Shown here: positions 35,031-44,611 of the stretch, in pieces
How positions within the stretch are numbered: position 1 is the first letter of the stretch
Layout of the letters: each line of letters opens with the position of its first letter
Virus record (IMG/VR): IMGVR_UViG_3300008267_000022
Location: 1 to 64,000 of that record
Source of the DNA: a virus
DNA length: 64,000 nucleotides
Strand: one strand, 5' to 3'
Notes under the pieces: model-generated
Database searches by the model: none
Seen by the model: the letters and a program-made list of their open reading frames with translations, nothing else
What the model was told of the DNA's origin: nothing
Translations under genes and position numbers: made by a program

Positions 35031-35855
35031 TTAAAAATTAATTCCTTTAATTGTATGGTTTTTAGGTCTATGGCTATTATTTTCAAATAATTGAGGAGCT
35101 ATACCCCATTTGTACATAAACATTTGTGCTGCTGGGTGTTCGGTTTGTTTGAATTTGTTTCCTTCTTTTCCATTTTTTGTTGCAGCACTTCCAAAGTGGT
35201 AAAAATGTAAGTTATGAGTTCTAGTAAAATTAACTCCGTTTAGATCTAACTTTAAAAAGAAATCCCAATCACATATAAAAGGTGATTGATACATAGTATC
35301 AAATCCTCCTACAATCATATAGTTTTTCTTACTTATAACAAAAGGAAAAATACCTCCATCTAATGTCATAACTTCTTTTCTGATGGAAGGCTCATAGCTA
35401 ATAAAATCATTATATTTAAATTCACTTGGAATTTTACCAAAATCTTTTACAGGAAAATTAAATATACCGGGTCCAGTTGGTTCTATCTGGTTAATAGTTA
35501 GAACAGAGTTGGGGTTATATTCTTTTTCTATGATAATATCCCAATCTTTAGATAGTACATTATCATCATTTATGATACAAATAATTTCATTAGATGCATT
35601 CATAACAGCTAAATTAAGGGCTGTTTGCATTCCTTGATTAACCCCCATATCAAGTATTTGTATGTCATCTTGATATTTATCTAATATGTGTTGACTTTCT
35701 TCTATAAAACCATCTACAGATACTATTATTTCATTTTTGTTTGCTTGATTCTCAATTGCTGATTTTAAGCAAATGTCTAAGTGTTCTGGGCTTTTGTAAG
35801 TTGGTATTATTAAACTAATCATATTTGGCTCCAATTTGTTAAAGGTGATAACCAA
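35031..35855 (-). CDS. Family 2 glycosyltransferase
   Basis: 274 residues. Begins with the GT-A opening ISLIIPTYKSPEHLDICLKS, then NEIIVSVDG and CIINDDNV, the DXD-like metal site. Inverting GT2 fold, acceptor unknown. The start at 35855 overlaps the upstream gene by 37 bases; an internal Met at residue 12 is more likely the start. Confidence 0.85.
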   Translation of the reverse strand: MVITFNKLEPNMISLIIPTYKSPEHLDICLKSAIENQANKNEIIVSVDGFIEESQHILDKYQDDIQILDMGVNQGMQTALNLAVMNASNEIICIINDDNVLSKDWDIIIEKEYNPNSVLTINQIEPTGPGIFNFPVKDFGKIPSEFKYNDFISYEPSIRKEVMTLDGGIFPFVISKKNYMIVGGFDTMYQSPFICDWDFFLKLDLNGVNFTRTHNLHFYHFGSAATKNGKEGNKFKQTEHPAAQMFMYKWGIAPQLFENNSHRPKNHTIKGINF

Positions 35856-36514
35856 GCTGTTTCTCCATGAGTAGCATATCCTGGTATCGGGGTGATTAAT
35901 AACCCATTATTTTCTCTTAATTCTAAGAACATTTGAAAATCATTTGGGTGGGTTCCTTGAGTGTGCTTTCTAAGGATTGGTTCATATTTTTTTAATTCTT
36001 TTACAGTTGATGCAAATGTCATAGTAGTACTATTAGTTAACTTCCAATGGCAAGAATCAGTTAAATACACCCTTGTATCTTCAGCTCCACCTTGACAGTA
36101 TGGATTTCCTCCATTTAAAGGATCTAAATACTTATCTGGGTGGTCATATAAAGATACGAAAGATGCTCCTAGTGTCAAACCCTCTTTTATTATTTTAGGG
36201 GATAATTGTTTATGTAAATAATCATTTTCTACAAAGTAAATAACTTCATCATCAGGCCAATATAAAGCCATGTCTAAAGATAGATTAAATGTACCGGCAC
36301 CATGTCCTATAGAAACTTTATGTATATTAACAGGATCAATATACCTGCTTATCATTGTAAGTGTCTTCTCACTACAGTTATCTGCTAAAATAATTATGTC
36401 ATGTATGTAATCAAAAAATACATTACAAAAGTTTTTTAAACAAGCACTATTGTGTATGTAAGCAGGTTTTACCTTATTATATCCTGAATCTGAGATGCGG
36501 TATATTATTTTCAT
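35819..36514 (-). CDS. Glycosyltransferase-like protein
   Basis: 231 residues. IIILADNCSEKTL, GHGAGTFNLSLDMAL and YFVENDYLH match the donor-binding core of a GT-A fold (the END in the DXD position). I do not recognise a numbered family. Coupled to the methyltransferase gene upstream. Confidence 0.7.
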   Translation of the reverse strand: MKIIYRISDSGYNKVKPAYIHNSACLKNFCNVFFDYIHDIIILADNCSEKTLTMISRYIDPVNIHKVSIGHGAGTFNLSLDMALYWPDDEVIYFVENDYLHKQLSPKIIKEGLTLGASFVSLYDHPDKYLDPLNGGNPYCQGGAEDTRVYLTDSCHWKLTNSTTMTFASTVKELKKYEPILRKHTQGTHPNDFQMFLELRENNGLLITPIPGYATHGETAWLSPLTNWSQI

Positions 36515-36517
36515 TTA

Positions 36518-37261
36518 TTATGCTTTATGCCAGACAGTGGCAAAGTTATTATCATGCCAAAGGTTATTATAACCTAAACTTTTCATTGTATTACATACTT
36601 TAGCTATATCCACATTATAATGCATAGGCATATCTTCATTTTCTCCTGAGAGGTCAATTATGAGGATAAGAAGGCCATTTTGGTTAATGTATTTATCTAA
36701 TTTGTGTAGGTAATCTATTTGTGTTTGAGGGTCTAAATGTTCCCAAACTGCATCAGAATATACAATATCAAAAGTTTTATCAAATGAAAATGTATCTTGA
36801 GGGATTAAAATAGTATCAATATCAACATTATATTTTTCAAATCGCCACATAGCAAATTCAGAAATATATCCTTTTACATCAACATAAGTAACATTTTTTC
36901 CTGTATGTTCTTTAATGATTTGGGTAAATACCCCTAAACCTCCTCCAAATTCCATAAATTCATTCCCTGGGTGTTCTTGGATTACTCTCATTAATCCTGG
37001 GAGGAATTTATGCATTTTATTTGCTGGTCCTACTTTATTCCAGTTGGCTCCTAAAAGGTCATATACATATGTTTTTGAATTTTCATAAAAATCAAAGGTT
37101 GATTCTTTAGCATGGAAATCTTCAGTATTAATTTTTTGAAAGTTTCTAATTTTTTCTCTTACCTCTTCAAAAGGTACTCCTGAAAATTCTGCAAAATCAT
37201 GTACTACATCTCCATTTAATACATCTTCAGGCTCGGGGTTCATTACATTGTAATCTATCAT
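36518..37261 (-). CDS. SAM-dependent methyltransferase
   Basis: 247 residues. EFGGGLGVFTQIIKEHTG near residue 98 is the class I motif I, followed by FDIVYSDAVWEHLDP near 158, as in UbiE-like enzymes. Probably methylates a sugar or lipid in the cassette. Confidence 0.85.
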   Translation of the reverse strand: MIDYNVMNPEPEDVLNGDVVHDFAEFSGVPFEEVREKIRNFQKINTEDFHAKESTFDFYENSKTYVYDLLGANWNKVGPANKMHKFLPGLMRVIQEHPGNEFMEFGGGLGVFTQIIKEHTGKNVTYVDVKGYISEFAMWRFEKYNVDIDTILIPQDTFSFDKTFDIVYSDAVWEHLDPQTQIDYLHKLDKYINQNGLLILIIDLSGENEDMPMHYNVDIAKVCNTMKSLGYNNLWHDNNFATVWHKA

Positions 37262-38112
37262 ATTTGGTTGTTTATAGTTAAAAAATCTTTTAATCCTGCG
37301 TTCCAGAGAACATCTCCAAAACTAATAAATTCTTTTGCTTTTTCAAAATTATATTTAATTGCTTTTAATTTACTTTCATAAAGTTCTTGAGTAAAATACC
37401 CATTACTTATCATTTCTAACAACTTATCAGGAGTATCAAAAAATATAATTCCATCCATATCAAACATTTTTAGATGTTCTTTAGTTTTTATATTCCAATA
37501 TATTGGGATACAACCACACACCATACTGTCTAATATTTTTTCTGAAAAGAAATCTGCATCTTCATTTTCAATTACTAGCTCAAATCGATAATCTTTTGTA
37601 CCATCTACTTTTCTATCCATAGGAGGATTTAGGTAATCTATAGCATTATAATAAGCTGAGTTTGTGTCGTTAAGGATTTTATTTTTTATAGTGTGTCGGA
37701 GTATATGCCCTTCCATAGAATTTTTATTGGAAACAATACTGCTTATATTTTTAATTTTATTGTGTATCTCCCTCCCTTCAGGTATTATAAAGCACCTACT
37801 ACCTCCATTATAATATTTATATTTACTATTCTTAATAACATCTTCTTCATAATGAACAAATACTAAATCAAAATGGTCTAATAAACGTTCTACCATATCA
37901 TGGTTATGGGGGCATAAACTTTTAGGTTCCATAAGAACCGCTATTTTATATTTGTGAGGGGATTCAATTACTCCCTTCCAATAATCTACCCAAATACAAA
38001 TATCTGAAGGTTCTTGGGTCCATTCTATATACTTGCTAGGTACACTAGGGAATATTCCTTTGGTTTCTTCTATTCCGTAGTTTCCTGGGTTGATTAGGTT
38101 AATTTTTTTCAT
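37258..38112 (-). CDS. GT10-like fucosyltransferase
   Basis: 284 residues. The C-terminal block FSEKILDSMVCGCIPIYWNI (about residues 188-207) is the signature of family 10 alpha-1,3/4-fucosyltransferases, which use GDP-fucose. The adjacent GDP-mannose dehydratase makes the precursor. The usual reductase completing GDP-fucose is not obvious in the window, so a related 6-deoxy sugar is possible. Confidence 0.75.
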   Translation of the reverse strand: MKKINLINPGNYGIEETKGIFPSVPSKYIEWTQEPSDICIWVDYWKGVIESPHKYKIAVLMEPKSLCPHNHDMVERLLDHFDLVFVHYEEDVIKNSKYKYYNGGSRCFIIPEGREIHNKIKNISSIVSNKNSMEGHILRHTIKNKILNDTNSAYYNAIDYLNPPMDRKVDGTKDYRFELVIENEDADFFSEKILDSMVCGCIPIYWNIKTKEHLKMFDMDGIIFFDTPDKLLEMISNGYFTQELYESKLKAIKYNFEKAKEFISFGDVLWNAGLKDFLTINNQI

Positions 38113-39073
38113 ATATGTTGAGCCAATAGTTTATCATTTCATCCATCATGCTTTCAAATGTATAAATGGGTTCCCACCCTAACTCAGTGCGAATCTTTGT
38201 TGAATCTCCTTTTAAGTATGGTAATTCTTCAGGGCGAAGAAATTTTTGGTTTTGGGTAACATGATCTTTATAGTTTAAATCTAATTTTCCAAATACATAT
38301 TCACACATATCTCTTACTGAGCGGGTTTCTCCTGTAGCTACAACCCAGTCTCCTGGTTTGTTTTGTTGTAAGATTAAATGCATAGCACGGACATAATCAT
38401 ATGAATGGCCCCAGTCACGGTATGAATCCATATTTCCTAGTTCTAGTTTATCAACTAAACCAAGTTTAATTTGGACAGCAGTTTTAACTACTTTATTTGT
38501 TACAAAATTTGAACCTCTTCTTGGAGATTCATGGTTAAATAAAATACCATTTGAAGCATGTAGTTTGTAAGCGTTTCTATAATTACGTACAATATTATAC
38601 CCAAATACTTTAGTACATCCATAAGGTGAAACCGGGTTCATAGGTGTAGTTTCACGTTGATACCCATCTGAGTCAACACTACTTCCAAACATTTCTGAGC
38701 TGGATGCTTGGTAAAATTTAGCATTAGGGCAAGAGCGTCTATAAGCTTCTAAAATATTTAAAACTCCTAAAGCATTTGTTTGAGTAGTAAATTGAGGGAT
38801 ATCAAAACTAATCCTAACGTGAGATTGAGCAGCAATATTATATATTTCATCTGGTTGGATTTTATCTAATAGATGCTCAATACTACTTTGGTCTAGTAGG
38901 TCTCCGTAATACACATGGATTTTATCCCTCATTGATTCAATCCTAGACTGTTGATGCTCAGGTACTGAGTTTCTTCTAATTATTCCATGGACTTCATATC
39001 CTAATTCTAGTAGGTACTCTGCTAGGTAGGAACCATCTTGTCCTCCTATGCCTGTAATAAAGGCTTTTTTCAT
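38099..39073 (-). CDS. gmd: GDP-mannose 4,6-dehydratase
   Basis: 324 residues. GIGGQDGSYLAEYLLELGYEV (residues 8-28) with the NADP motif, QASSSEMFG, YGCTK and NHESPRRG are all diagnostic of GMD. It makes GDP-4-keto-6-deoxy-mannose, the entry to fucose, rhamnose and perosamine. Start of the overlap chain to the fucosyltransferase. Confidence 0.95.
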   Translation of the reverse strand: MKKAFITGIGGQDGSYLAEYLLELGYEVHGIIRRNSVPEHQQSRIESMRDKIHVYYGDLLDQSSIEHLLDKIQPDEIYNIAAQSHVRISFDIPQFTTQTNALGVLNILEAYRRSCPNAKFYQASSSEMFGSSVDSDGYQRETTPMNPVSPYGCTKVFGYNIVRNYRNAYKLHASNGILFNHESPRRGSNFVTNKVVKTAVQIKLGLVDKLELGNMDSYRDWGHSYDYVRAMHLILQQNKPGDWVVATGETRSVRDMCEYVFGKLDLNYKDHVTQNQKFLRPEELPYLKGDSTKIRTELGWEPIYTFESMMDEMINYWLNIYEKN

Positions 39074-39091
39074 GTGTTTAGATTTTATTTT

Positions 39092-39679
39092 TTATTTGAA
39101 TATATTCATCTGAGTCAAATCAGGCCAGTCTTTTACTGACCATTTTCTTGGGGGTGTAGTTTTTGCTTGAGGGAGTTTATCTAGACCTAACTGGGCGGTT
39201 TCTGGGGTCATGTAATAGTGGTATCCGATAGAGGAAATGTTTTGTTCTCTCCAAGGAGTATTTGGGAGCCTACCATCATATGACATTTTTTTCAGTTCAA
39301 TTGCAGCCTTTTTATTATCTAATAAAATCATCCCCCCACGGCCTAAACTTAAATGTTTTTGGTATTGGAAAGATAAACTCATATATGTTTTAGGAATATA
39401 ACTATTTGGTTTCCATAACACTGCAGCATCAATTACATTGCCAGTAACGTAATAATAATCAACCCAGTCTTCATTTTTCCAAAGCAAATCAATCCATAAT
39501 TTATCAGCTAAAAAAGGAATTGATAGGTATGTATTTTTAGGAACCATAATATGATCTGCTAAAGTATATCTTAGACAAAGTTCAACCCCATGAGTACAAC
39601 TATCAACAGCTACAGCATACGGTGCTCCAAAAAATTTAGCAATTTGTTTTTCAAATTCAGTTACTGTATTAAAATTCAT
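39092..39679 (-). CDS. Short DegT/DnrJ-type aminotransferase
   Basis: 195 residues against the usual about 370. The N-terminal FFGAPYAVAVDSCTHGVELC matches the substrate loop of the DegT/DnrJ/EryC1/StrS family, and SLSFQYQKHLSLGRGGMI near 101 contains the PLP Lys. The second half of the fold is missing. It would act on keto-sugars such as the GMD product if active. Confidence 0.75.
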   Translation of the reverse strand: MNFNTVTEFEKQIAKFFGAPYAVAVDSCTHGVELCLRYTLADHIMVPKNTYLSIPFLADKLWIDLLWKNEDWVDYYYVTGNVIDAAVLWKPNSYIPKTYMSLSFQYQKHLSLGRGGMILLDNKKAAIELKKMSYDGRLPNTPWREQNISSIGYHYYMTPETAQLGLDKLPQAKTTPPRKWSVKDWPDLTQMNIFK

Positions 39680-40101
39680 TATATATACATTTTTTTCATT
39701 GCAATTCCATTTTTAACAAAACCATTTTTTTCATAGAAACTACTTAAATTATCATCACATAATAATGTTACTCGATAACATCCCTTATTTCTACCTATTT
39801 TTATTAATTCATTTATTAATTCTATACCAATGCCTTTATTTCTTATACTTTTACATACTACAATATCTTCAATATGCCCTGCTAATTCACCTCTAATTTT
39901 ATTTTCTATTATAATACTTCCATAAGCTACAATTTTATCATTTAATAAACCTACAATAGAATTGGATGAAGTATTTTGAGTAAAATTATCCCAACAACCT
40001 TGAATATTCCTAGTTGAATAATCAATCTCAGTTAATTGCTGTAAGAGTAAAAATACACTTTTAAGGTCATGTTGTTGTATACTTCTAAATTGTACCATCA
40101 A
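39679..40101 (-). CDS. GNAT N-acetyltransferase
   Basis: 140 residues. VCKSIRNKGIGIELINELIK (about residues 86-105) is the acetyl-CoA loop with the R-x-x-G-x-G/A pattern, and FYEKNGF near 126 the C-terminal motif. Probably acetylates an amino sugar made by the neighbouring aminotransferase. Confidence 0.88.
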   Translation of the reverse strand: MMVQFRSIQQHDLKSVFLLLQQLTEIDYSTRNIQGCWDNFTQNTSSNSIVGLLNDKIVAYGSIIIENKIRGELAGHIEDIVVCKSIRNKGIGIELINELIKIGRNKGCYRVTLLCDDNLSSFYEKNGFVKNGIAMKKMYI

Positions 40102-40507
40102 TAAAGGTTTTATCTAAAGCTTGTCCTTCGTAAGGGCCTGTTTTGTATTCATAAACTAAAGTATCATCTTCTAAAATTTCATAAGTATGACCTCCTTCTA
40201 AAGTAAAAGAAGCATCACCTGGGAATAATGTTGGGGTGTAGAGTATTTGGTCATCAATGTCATATAGTATACATTTGACTCTACCTTGGATTACTACCCA
40301 ACTTTCTTGGGCTATAACATTTCTAGTTCTTTCCTTCCAGATGTGTTTATGAGGTTTAAAAGTTTTACCTTCTCCCATATTTAAGAGGGCACATTGAATA
40401 AATTGATCCTCAGGAACTACTTCTACTCTCCCCGGAGTTAAATCTTTTTTCCTTACTATTATGTGGAGTAACTTGTCAGGGTCTATTATACTATAAACTT
40501 TTTCCAT
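40085..40507 (-). CDS. Cupin-fold sugar-pathway protein
   Basis: 140 residues. FKPHKHIWKERTRN provides cupin His residues, WVVIQGRVKCILYD and GGHTYEILEDDTLVYEYKTG the remaining strands. The pattern resembles WbuC/FdtA-type cupins of glycan clusters. Isomerase or binding role unknown. Confidence 0.75.
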   Translation of the reverse strand: MEKVYSIIDPDKLLHIIVRKKDLTPGRVEVVPEDQFIQCALLNMGEGKTFKPHKHIWKERTRNVIAQESWVVIQGRVKCILYDIDDQILYTPTLFPGDASFTLEGGHTYEILEDDTLVYEYKTGPYEGQALDKTFIDGTI

Positions 40508-41355
40508 TATTGTAACAACTTATTTAATTTATTAACAACTTCATTATCTTTTAAATATGCATCTAAAGTAATATGGTCATCATTAGGGCTATAATATTTA
40601 GGTCCTAATTTAGGTTCTTCACATTTTTCAATAACTCCATTCCACCCATATAATTGATGAACAAAATCATCAGTTAAAATAGTTTTTGTCCCAACCCCAT
40701 AAGCTAAATTAGCTAACCCACCTTCGGCTCCTATAAAATAATTACAATTTTTTATAATAGAAGCAGTTAAACTATATTCAGATACTGTAAATAAATTAAA
40801 ATCTAATTGGCTAGTACCATTAGGCTTTCCTACTTCGATTAAATATATGTTAGGGTTTTTCTCCAATTCATTTATAATATATGAAATATCTCTTCGTCTA
40901 CCACCATACCCTAAATTAGGGACATTAACTCCAGCTTTATATTCTTCTTCTGTAAACCCAAATGATCTCTCTTCCCAGTTGGATAGCCAAGCAACTATTA
41001 TTTTACCGTGTAATGGTTTAAATAAGTGTTTAACATAATTATCTAATGATGGGTTAGTGTAAATTTTAAAATATGGAGAAGGATTTTTAACACCACATTG
41101 AATTTGGAATTGTTCACATGGGGTTAATTTCCTATGAATAGGTTGTAATTGATGTACTATATCATACTGCTTATTAGGGGCCTCAAGGTATACATTATCA
41201 ATATATGGATCATTTGAAATTAATTCATACGGTTGAACCATATTTAATAAATAATCTACTGTACATCCAGGGTGTTCTTCTTTTAGTTTTTGAGCAATAG
41301 AGCTACCAAAAAGATTATCCCCTATGTAACCTACAGCTTTAATTAATATTTTCAT
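40507..41355 (-). CDS. GT9-like (heptosyltransferase-type) glycosyltransferase
   Basis: 282 residues, GT-B. N-terminal GYIGDNLFGSSIAQKLKEEH matches family 9 openings, and NCNYFIGAEGGLANLAYGVG near 209 the C-terminal donor site. Acts on an unknown acceptor. Confidence 0.8.
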   Translation of the reverse strand: MKILIKAVGYIGDNLFGSSIAQKLKEEHPGCTVDYLLNMVQPYELISNDPYIDNVYLEAPNKQYDIVHQLQPIHRKLTPCEQFQIQCGVKNPSPYFKIYTNPSLDNYVKHLFKPLHGKIIVAWLSNWEERSFGFTEEEYKAGVNVPNLGYGGRRRDISYIINELEKNPNIYLIEVGKPNGTSQLDFNLFTVSEYSLTASIIKNCNYFIGAEGGLANLAYGVGTKTILTDDFVHQLYGWNGVIEKCEEPKLGPKYYSPNDDHITLDAYLKDNEVVNKLNKLLQ

Positions 41356-41966
41356 TTATTTAAATTTTTATTTATAAAAAGAATATCTTGTTGATGTGAT
41401 CCATGATTATGAGATTCTTCTAATATTTCTTTTAAAGAAAAACCAATATTTTCCATAAATTGTATTACTTCATCATATAAAGGGGCACCTTCATTATATT
41501 GAGTTAAAGAAACTTCTAACAACATCCCTTTTGATTTTTTACAAAGATTTATCCCTCCTGAAATAATATCAAGTTCTGATCCTTGGGTGTCTATTTTAAT
41601 TAGGTCAAATTCTGAGTCAGGGGTAAATAAGTCATCAAGTTTAGTTCCTTGTTGGGGGATTATTTCTAATTGGTCATCTGAATAGAATTGGGTTAGCTCT
41701 TTATAGATAGAATTTCCAGTGCAAGTCGGGTCATTTTTTCTACTGTAAAAGTTATATGTAGAATTATCCTTAGCTAACATTGTTATAGAATAATTTTCAG
41801 TAATACTTTTTAGATATGGTTCACAAGGAGCTGAAGCTTCTACACTAAAAATAAAACTAGATGGGTATGCATTTTTAAATGCTGTATGGAATTGGCCTGC
41901 GTTTGCTCCAATATCTAATACTCTATAAGGATTAAAATATTGTGAGATGATATTAAGGTTTCTCAT
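41352..41966 (-). CDS. FkbM-family methyltransferase
   Basis: 204 residues. VLDIGANAGQFHTAFKNAYP (residues 16-35), VEASAPC and FDLIKIDTQGSELDIISGG (near 117) are FkbM marks; these enzymes O-methylate sugars. Confidence 0.9.
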   Translation of the reverse strand: MRNLNIISQYFNPYRVLDIGANAGQFHTAFKNAYPSSFIFSVEASAPCEPYLKSITENYSITMLAKDNSTYNFYSRKNDPTCTGNSIYKELTQFYSDDQLEIIPQQGTKLDDLFTPDSEFDLIKIDTQGSELDIISGGINLCKKSKGMLLEVSLTQYNEGAPLYDEVIQFMENIGFSLKEILEESHNHGSHQQDILFINKNLNK

Positions 41967-42670
41967 TAGAATAAAATTAAATCATTAATTTTTAACCACC
42001 TAACATTATCCCCAGCACTAAATTCTTCAATAGTACCATTTGTATTTTTATACCCAGAATTTAGAGTTTTATTAATATTTGCTAGTATCATGTGATTATT
42101 TATAAAATCAGGATCATTATCGTCAGGTTTATTATCTTCATGGTATAAACCATAAAATGTACCTTGTTCATTTCGTTTCCATTTATAACCTAATAACCTT
42201 AATCTATCTCTAGTATCATCATCTTCTTTACCCCATCCTATGTAATATGGATTTAATCCATTCATTTTATAAAATAAATCTCTATGTAATACAAATACCC
42301 CACCCGAATGATCTCCTACATCATTTGAAAAATTTCTATAACCTGCTGGGGTGTTGTAGTAGTCTCTGGGTTGGTTGTCGTTATCTAGAAATATTACTTT
42401 CCTAACAGGGTATAGAGGTACATCAGGCTCAGTATCATAGCTAACATCATCAGCAGGGTAATAATCTACATCATGGAATATAAGAAGTTCTCCATTTGCT
42501 TTTTGAGCAGCTAAATTATATAATGAATTTTTTTGGAATTTATCCTTATTATCTTGTTCTGCAATTATTATTTCATATGTTTTGTTTTGAAATAATTCTT
42601 GTAATCTAGGGAGAAGAGTGCTTAAATGTTCCTCTCTATCCCTATAGGATATAATTATGCTATATCTCAT
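41966..42670 (-). CDS. Galactosyltransferase-like GT-A enzyme
   Basis: 234 residues. IIISYRDREEHL at the start, LLIFHDVDYYP (DXD) near 69 and YYIGWGKEDDDTRDRL near 143 match the beta-1,4-galactosyltransferase / GT7-like C-terminal block. Donor unknown. Confidence 0.85.
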   Translation of the reverse strand: MRYSIIISYRDREEHLSTLLPRLQELFQNKTYEIIIAEQDNKDKFQKNSLYNLAAQKANGELLIFHDVDYYPADDVSYDTEPDVPLYPVRKVIFLDNDNQPRDYYNTPAGYRNFSNDVGDHSGGVFVLHRDLFYKMNGLNPYYIGWGKEDDDTRDRLRLLGYKWKRNEQGTFYGLYHEDNKPDDNDPDFINNHMILANINKTLNSGYKNTNGTIEEFSAGDNVRWLKINDLILF

Positions 42671-43521
42671 ATAGTAGAATCAAAATGATTTTTATACTCA
42701 GGTACTCTATCATATTGGTGAACTAAACAAAATGGTTTATCATGTTTAGTTGAATAAACTACTCCATTTTCAAATCGAGCATATTGATTTAAATTATTAA
42801 TTATTGCTCCAATCTGTAAAGCCCATAAATCATTATAATCAACCCATTGACATTTATCTTTTAATAACGTTTGGGTTAAAATATTAAATGAAGGTTGATC
42901 AGCGTGTCCTATATTATTAGACATTAAATATAAAGTTAAACATAAATCTTTACATATAGAAGCAGAACAAGCAAATGTGCCTACATTACATGCTGGGGCT
43001 TTTTTAAGGATATATTCATAAACATATGGTCCATAATTAACTAATGCATTGTTAGTATTCCATGGTTCATTCTCATATAAAATACCCTCAGAAGGTACTA
43101 ATATGTCTTTTACCATGAATTCATTTAGCCACTCTGAAGGGTTGGTTTGGAATATTACATCACGGCCATCAGTAAAAATTACTCTTTCATATGTTAAATC
43201 AGCTTCGGTTTCAACAAAATATTGCCACAAATGGAATAATCTAACATTATGAATTAATTTATTAGCATTTGAAGGATTAACTTGCCCTGAATGCCATACA
43301 AAATTATCTTCATATTCGGCTCTATAAGTATTTTTAGGAGCTAAAATATGGACGCCTAATTCTTTTAGTTTAGTGAGGTAATCATGTTGATCAGGGAAGT
43401 TATAAGCTAATACAAGTATATCACCATTATATGATGTTTTTTTCAATGATATAACCCAATTTTTTATATCTATCCAATTATAATTTTCACTTATAGTAGT
43501 GACTACTAGATCTTTTTTCAT
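42667..43521 (-). CDS. Glycosyltransferase-like protein
   Basis: 284 residues. VIFTDGRDVIFQTNPSEWL near residue 113 gives the DGRDVxFQ block of nucleotide-sugar-dependent GT-A enzymes found in bacterial and phage clusters. Overlaps neighbours by four bases. Confidence 0.75.
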   Translation of the reverse strand: MKKDLVVTTISENYNWIDIKNWVISLKKTSYNGDILVLAYNFPDQHDYLTKLKELGVHILAPKNTYRAEYEDNFVWHSGQVNPSNANKLIHNVRLFHLWQYFVETEADLTYERVIFTDGRDVIFQTNPSEWLNEFMVKDILVPSEGILYENEPWNTNNALVNYGPYVYEYILKKAPACNVGTFACSASICKDLCLTLYLMSNNIGHADQPSFNILTQTLLKDKCQWVDYNDLWALQIGAIINNLNQYARFENGVVYSTKHDKPFCLVHQYDRVPEYKNHFDSTI

Positions 43522-44141
43522 AACGTATTGTAATAATTGTTTTGTTTTTCTTGGCGCTCTATATTTTTTGGGTGATAAAGAGCAAAGTATTCTACATCTG
43601 GCATAGCTGTGTAGTGTTTAAAGCCATCTAGCCGTTCATGGACTTTGTTTACCCATTTGATTTCAGGTTTATTCTTCCAGATACGCCATTGGTAATCAGG
43701 CCAATTAACCCACCCTTCATCATTTACTCTCCATCCCCATTTTGCAATATGTTCAGGAGTTAAACCTTCTACTGTGTTTACTCTAGGGACTAGAAAAACA
43801 TCAACTTCATTGTTTTCTTCTAATAATTCAGGTAAAACCATTATTAGATTTTCATTCGGAATTTCATCAGCATCAATTTGAAAAATATAATCGCCACTGC
43901 ACAAACTAGTTAATTTATTTTTCCAATCTGCAAAATGACGATTAAATTTTCCTTTATGCCATACGAATTCACCATTTATAGAATGCGTTCGTAGGAATGA
44001 TTCTATCTCCGGGTCACCATTTGCTTCATCATATAATATTACAATGTTGTCTTGTTGTCGTTTGTGTTGAAGCAAAAATCGCACTAAACGTTGAATTTCT
44101 AAAAATTCATTACAAACTGTAATCGCATAACTTATTTTCAT
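43518..44141 (-). CDS. Family 2 glycosyltransferase
   Basis: 207 residues. ISYAITVCNEFLEIQRLVRF at the start, YIFQI-DADE near 83 as the metal site, and a C-terminal WVNKVHERL block typical of SunS-like GT2 enzymes. Confidence 0.88.
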   Translation of the reverse strand: MKISYAITVCNEFLEIQRLVRFLLQHKRQQDNIVILYDEANGDPEIESFLRTHSINGEFVWHKGKFNRHFADWKNKLTSLCSGDYIFQIDADEIPNENLIMVLPELLEENNEVDVFLVPRVNTVEGLTPEHIAKWGWRVNDEGWVNWPDYQWRIWKNKPEIKWVNKVHERLDGFKHYTAMPDVEYFALYHPKNIERQEKQNNYYNTL

Positions 44142-44146
44142 ATCTT

Positions 44147-44611
44147 TTATTCAGGTAATACTCCAATATAAGAAAGAGCTTCAATATAATCACGCTCTTC
44201 AAAAGATTTCATGTTTTTCATATCCATTCGATATTTCATAAATTCTCCTGGTTTACCTGGGATTGGGTGGTTAAGTCTATCTTCTTCAGGGATTTCAATA
44301 GCTTTTACAGCTGCCCATTTCCAGTCAGAAGCATCACTACCATTAGCAAACACCATTCCTAGTTCAGGTTGATTGATAGTATTTGGAAGCCAAATTAATT
44401 CTGTTTCGGGATCTTTCCAAGCTAAGTCTTTATACAATTCAGGTAATGTTTCTATTTGCTGTTTAAAAAATTCATGATCTTCAGTCATAAATGAATTAGT
44501 CCAAAAACCACAAGACAGACTCATATAATTGTAAATCTCAGGGGCAACCTGTGCTTTGTAGCACAAGTCACCTCCTGATTTAGGGCATGTTATTATTTCT
44601 TCGTGTTGCAT
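44147..44611 (-). CDS. Hypothetical protein within the glycan cassette, 154 aa
   Basis: Contains TCPKSGGDLCYKAQ near the N-terminus and several Trp. It resembles small conserved proteins of marine phages, function unknown. Its position between transferases suggests a chaperone or acceptor role, unproven. Confidence 0.75.
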   Translation of the reverse strand: MQHEEIITCPKSGGDLCYKAQVAPEIYNYMSLSCGFWTNSFMTEDHEFFKQQIETLPELYKDLAWKDPETELIWLPNTINQPELGMVFANGSDASDWKWAAVKAIEIPEEDRLNHPIPGKPGEFMKYRMDMKNMKSFEERDYIEALSYIGVLPE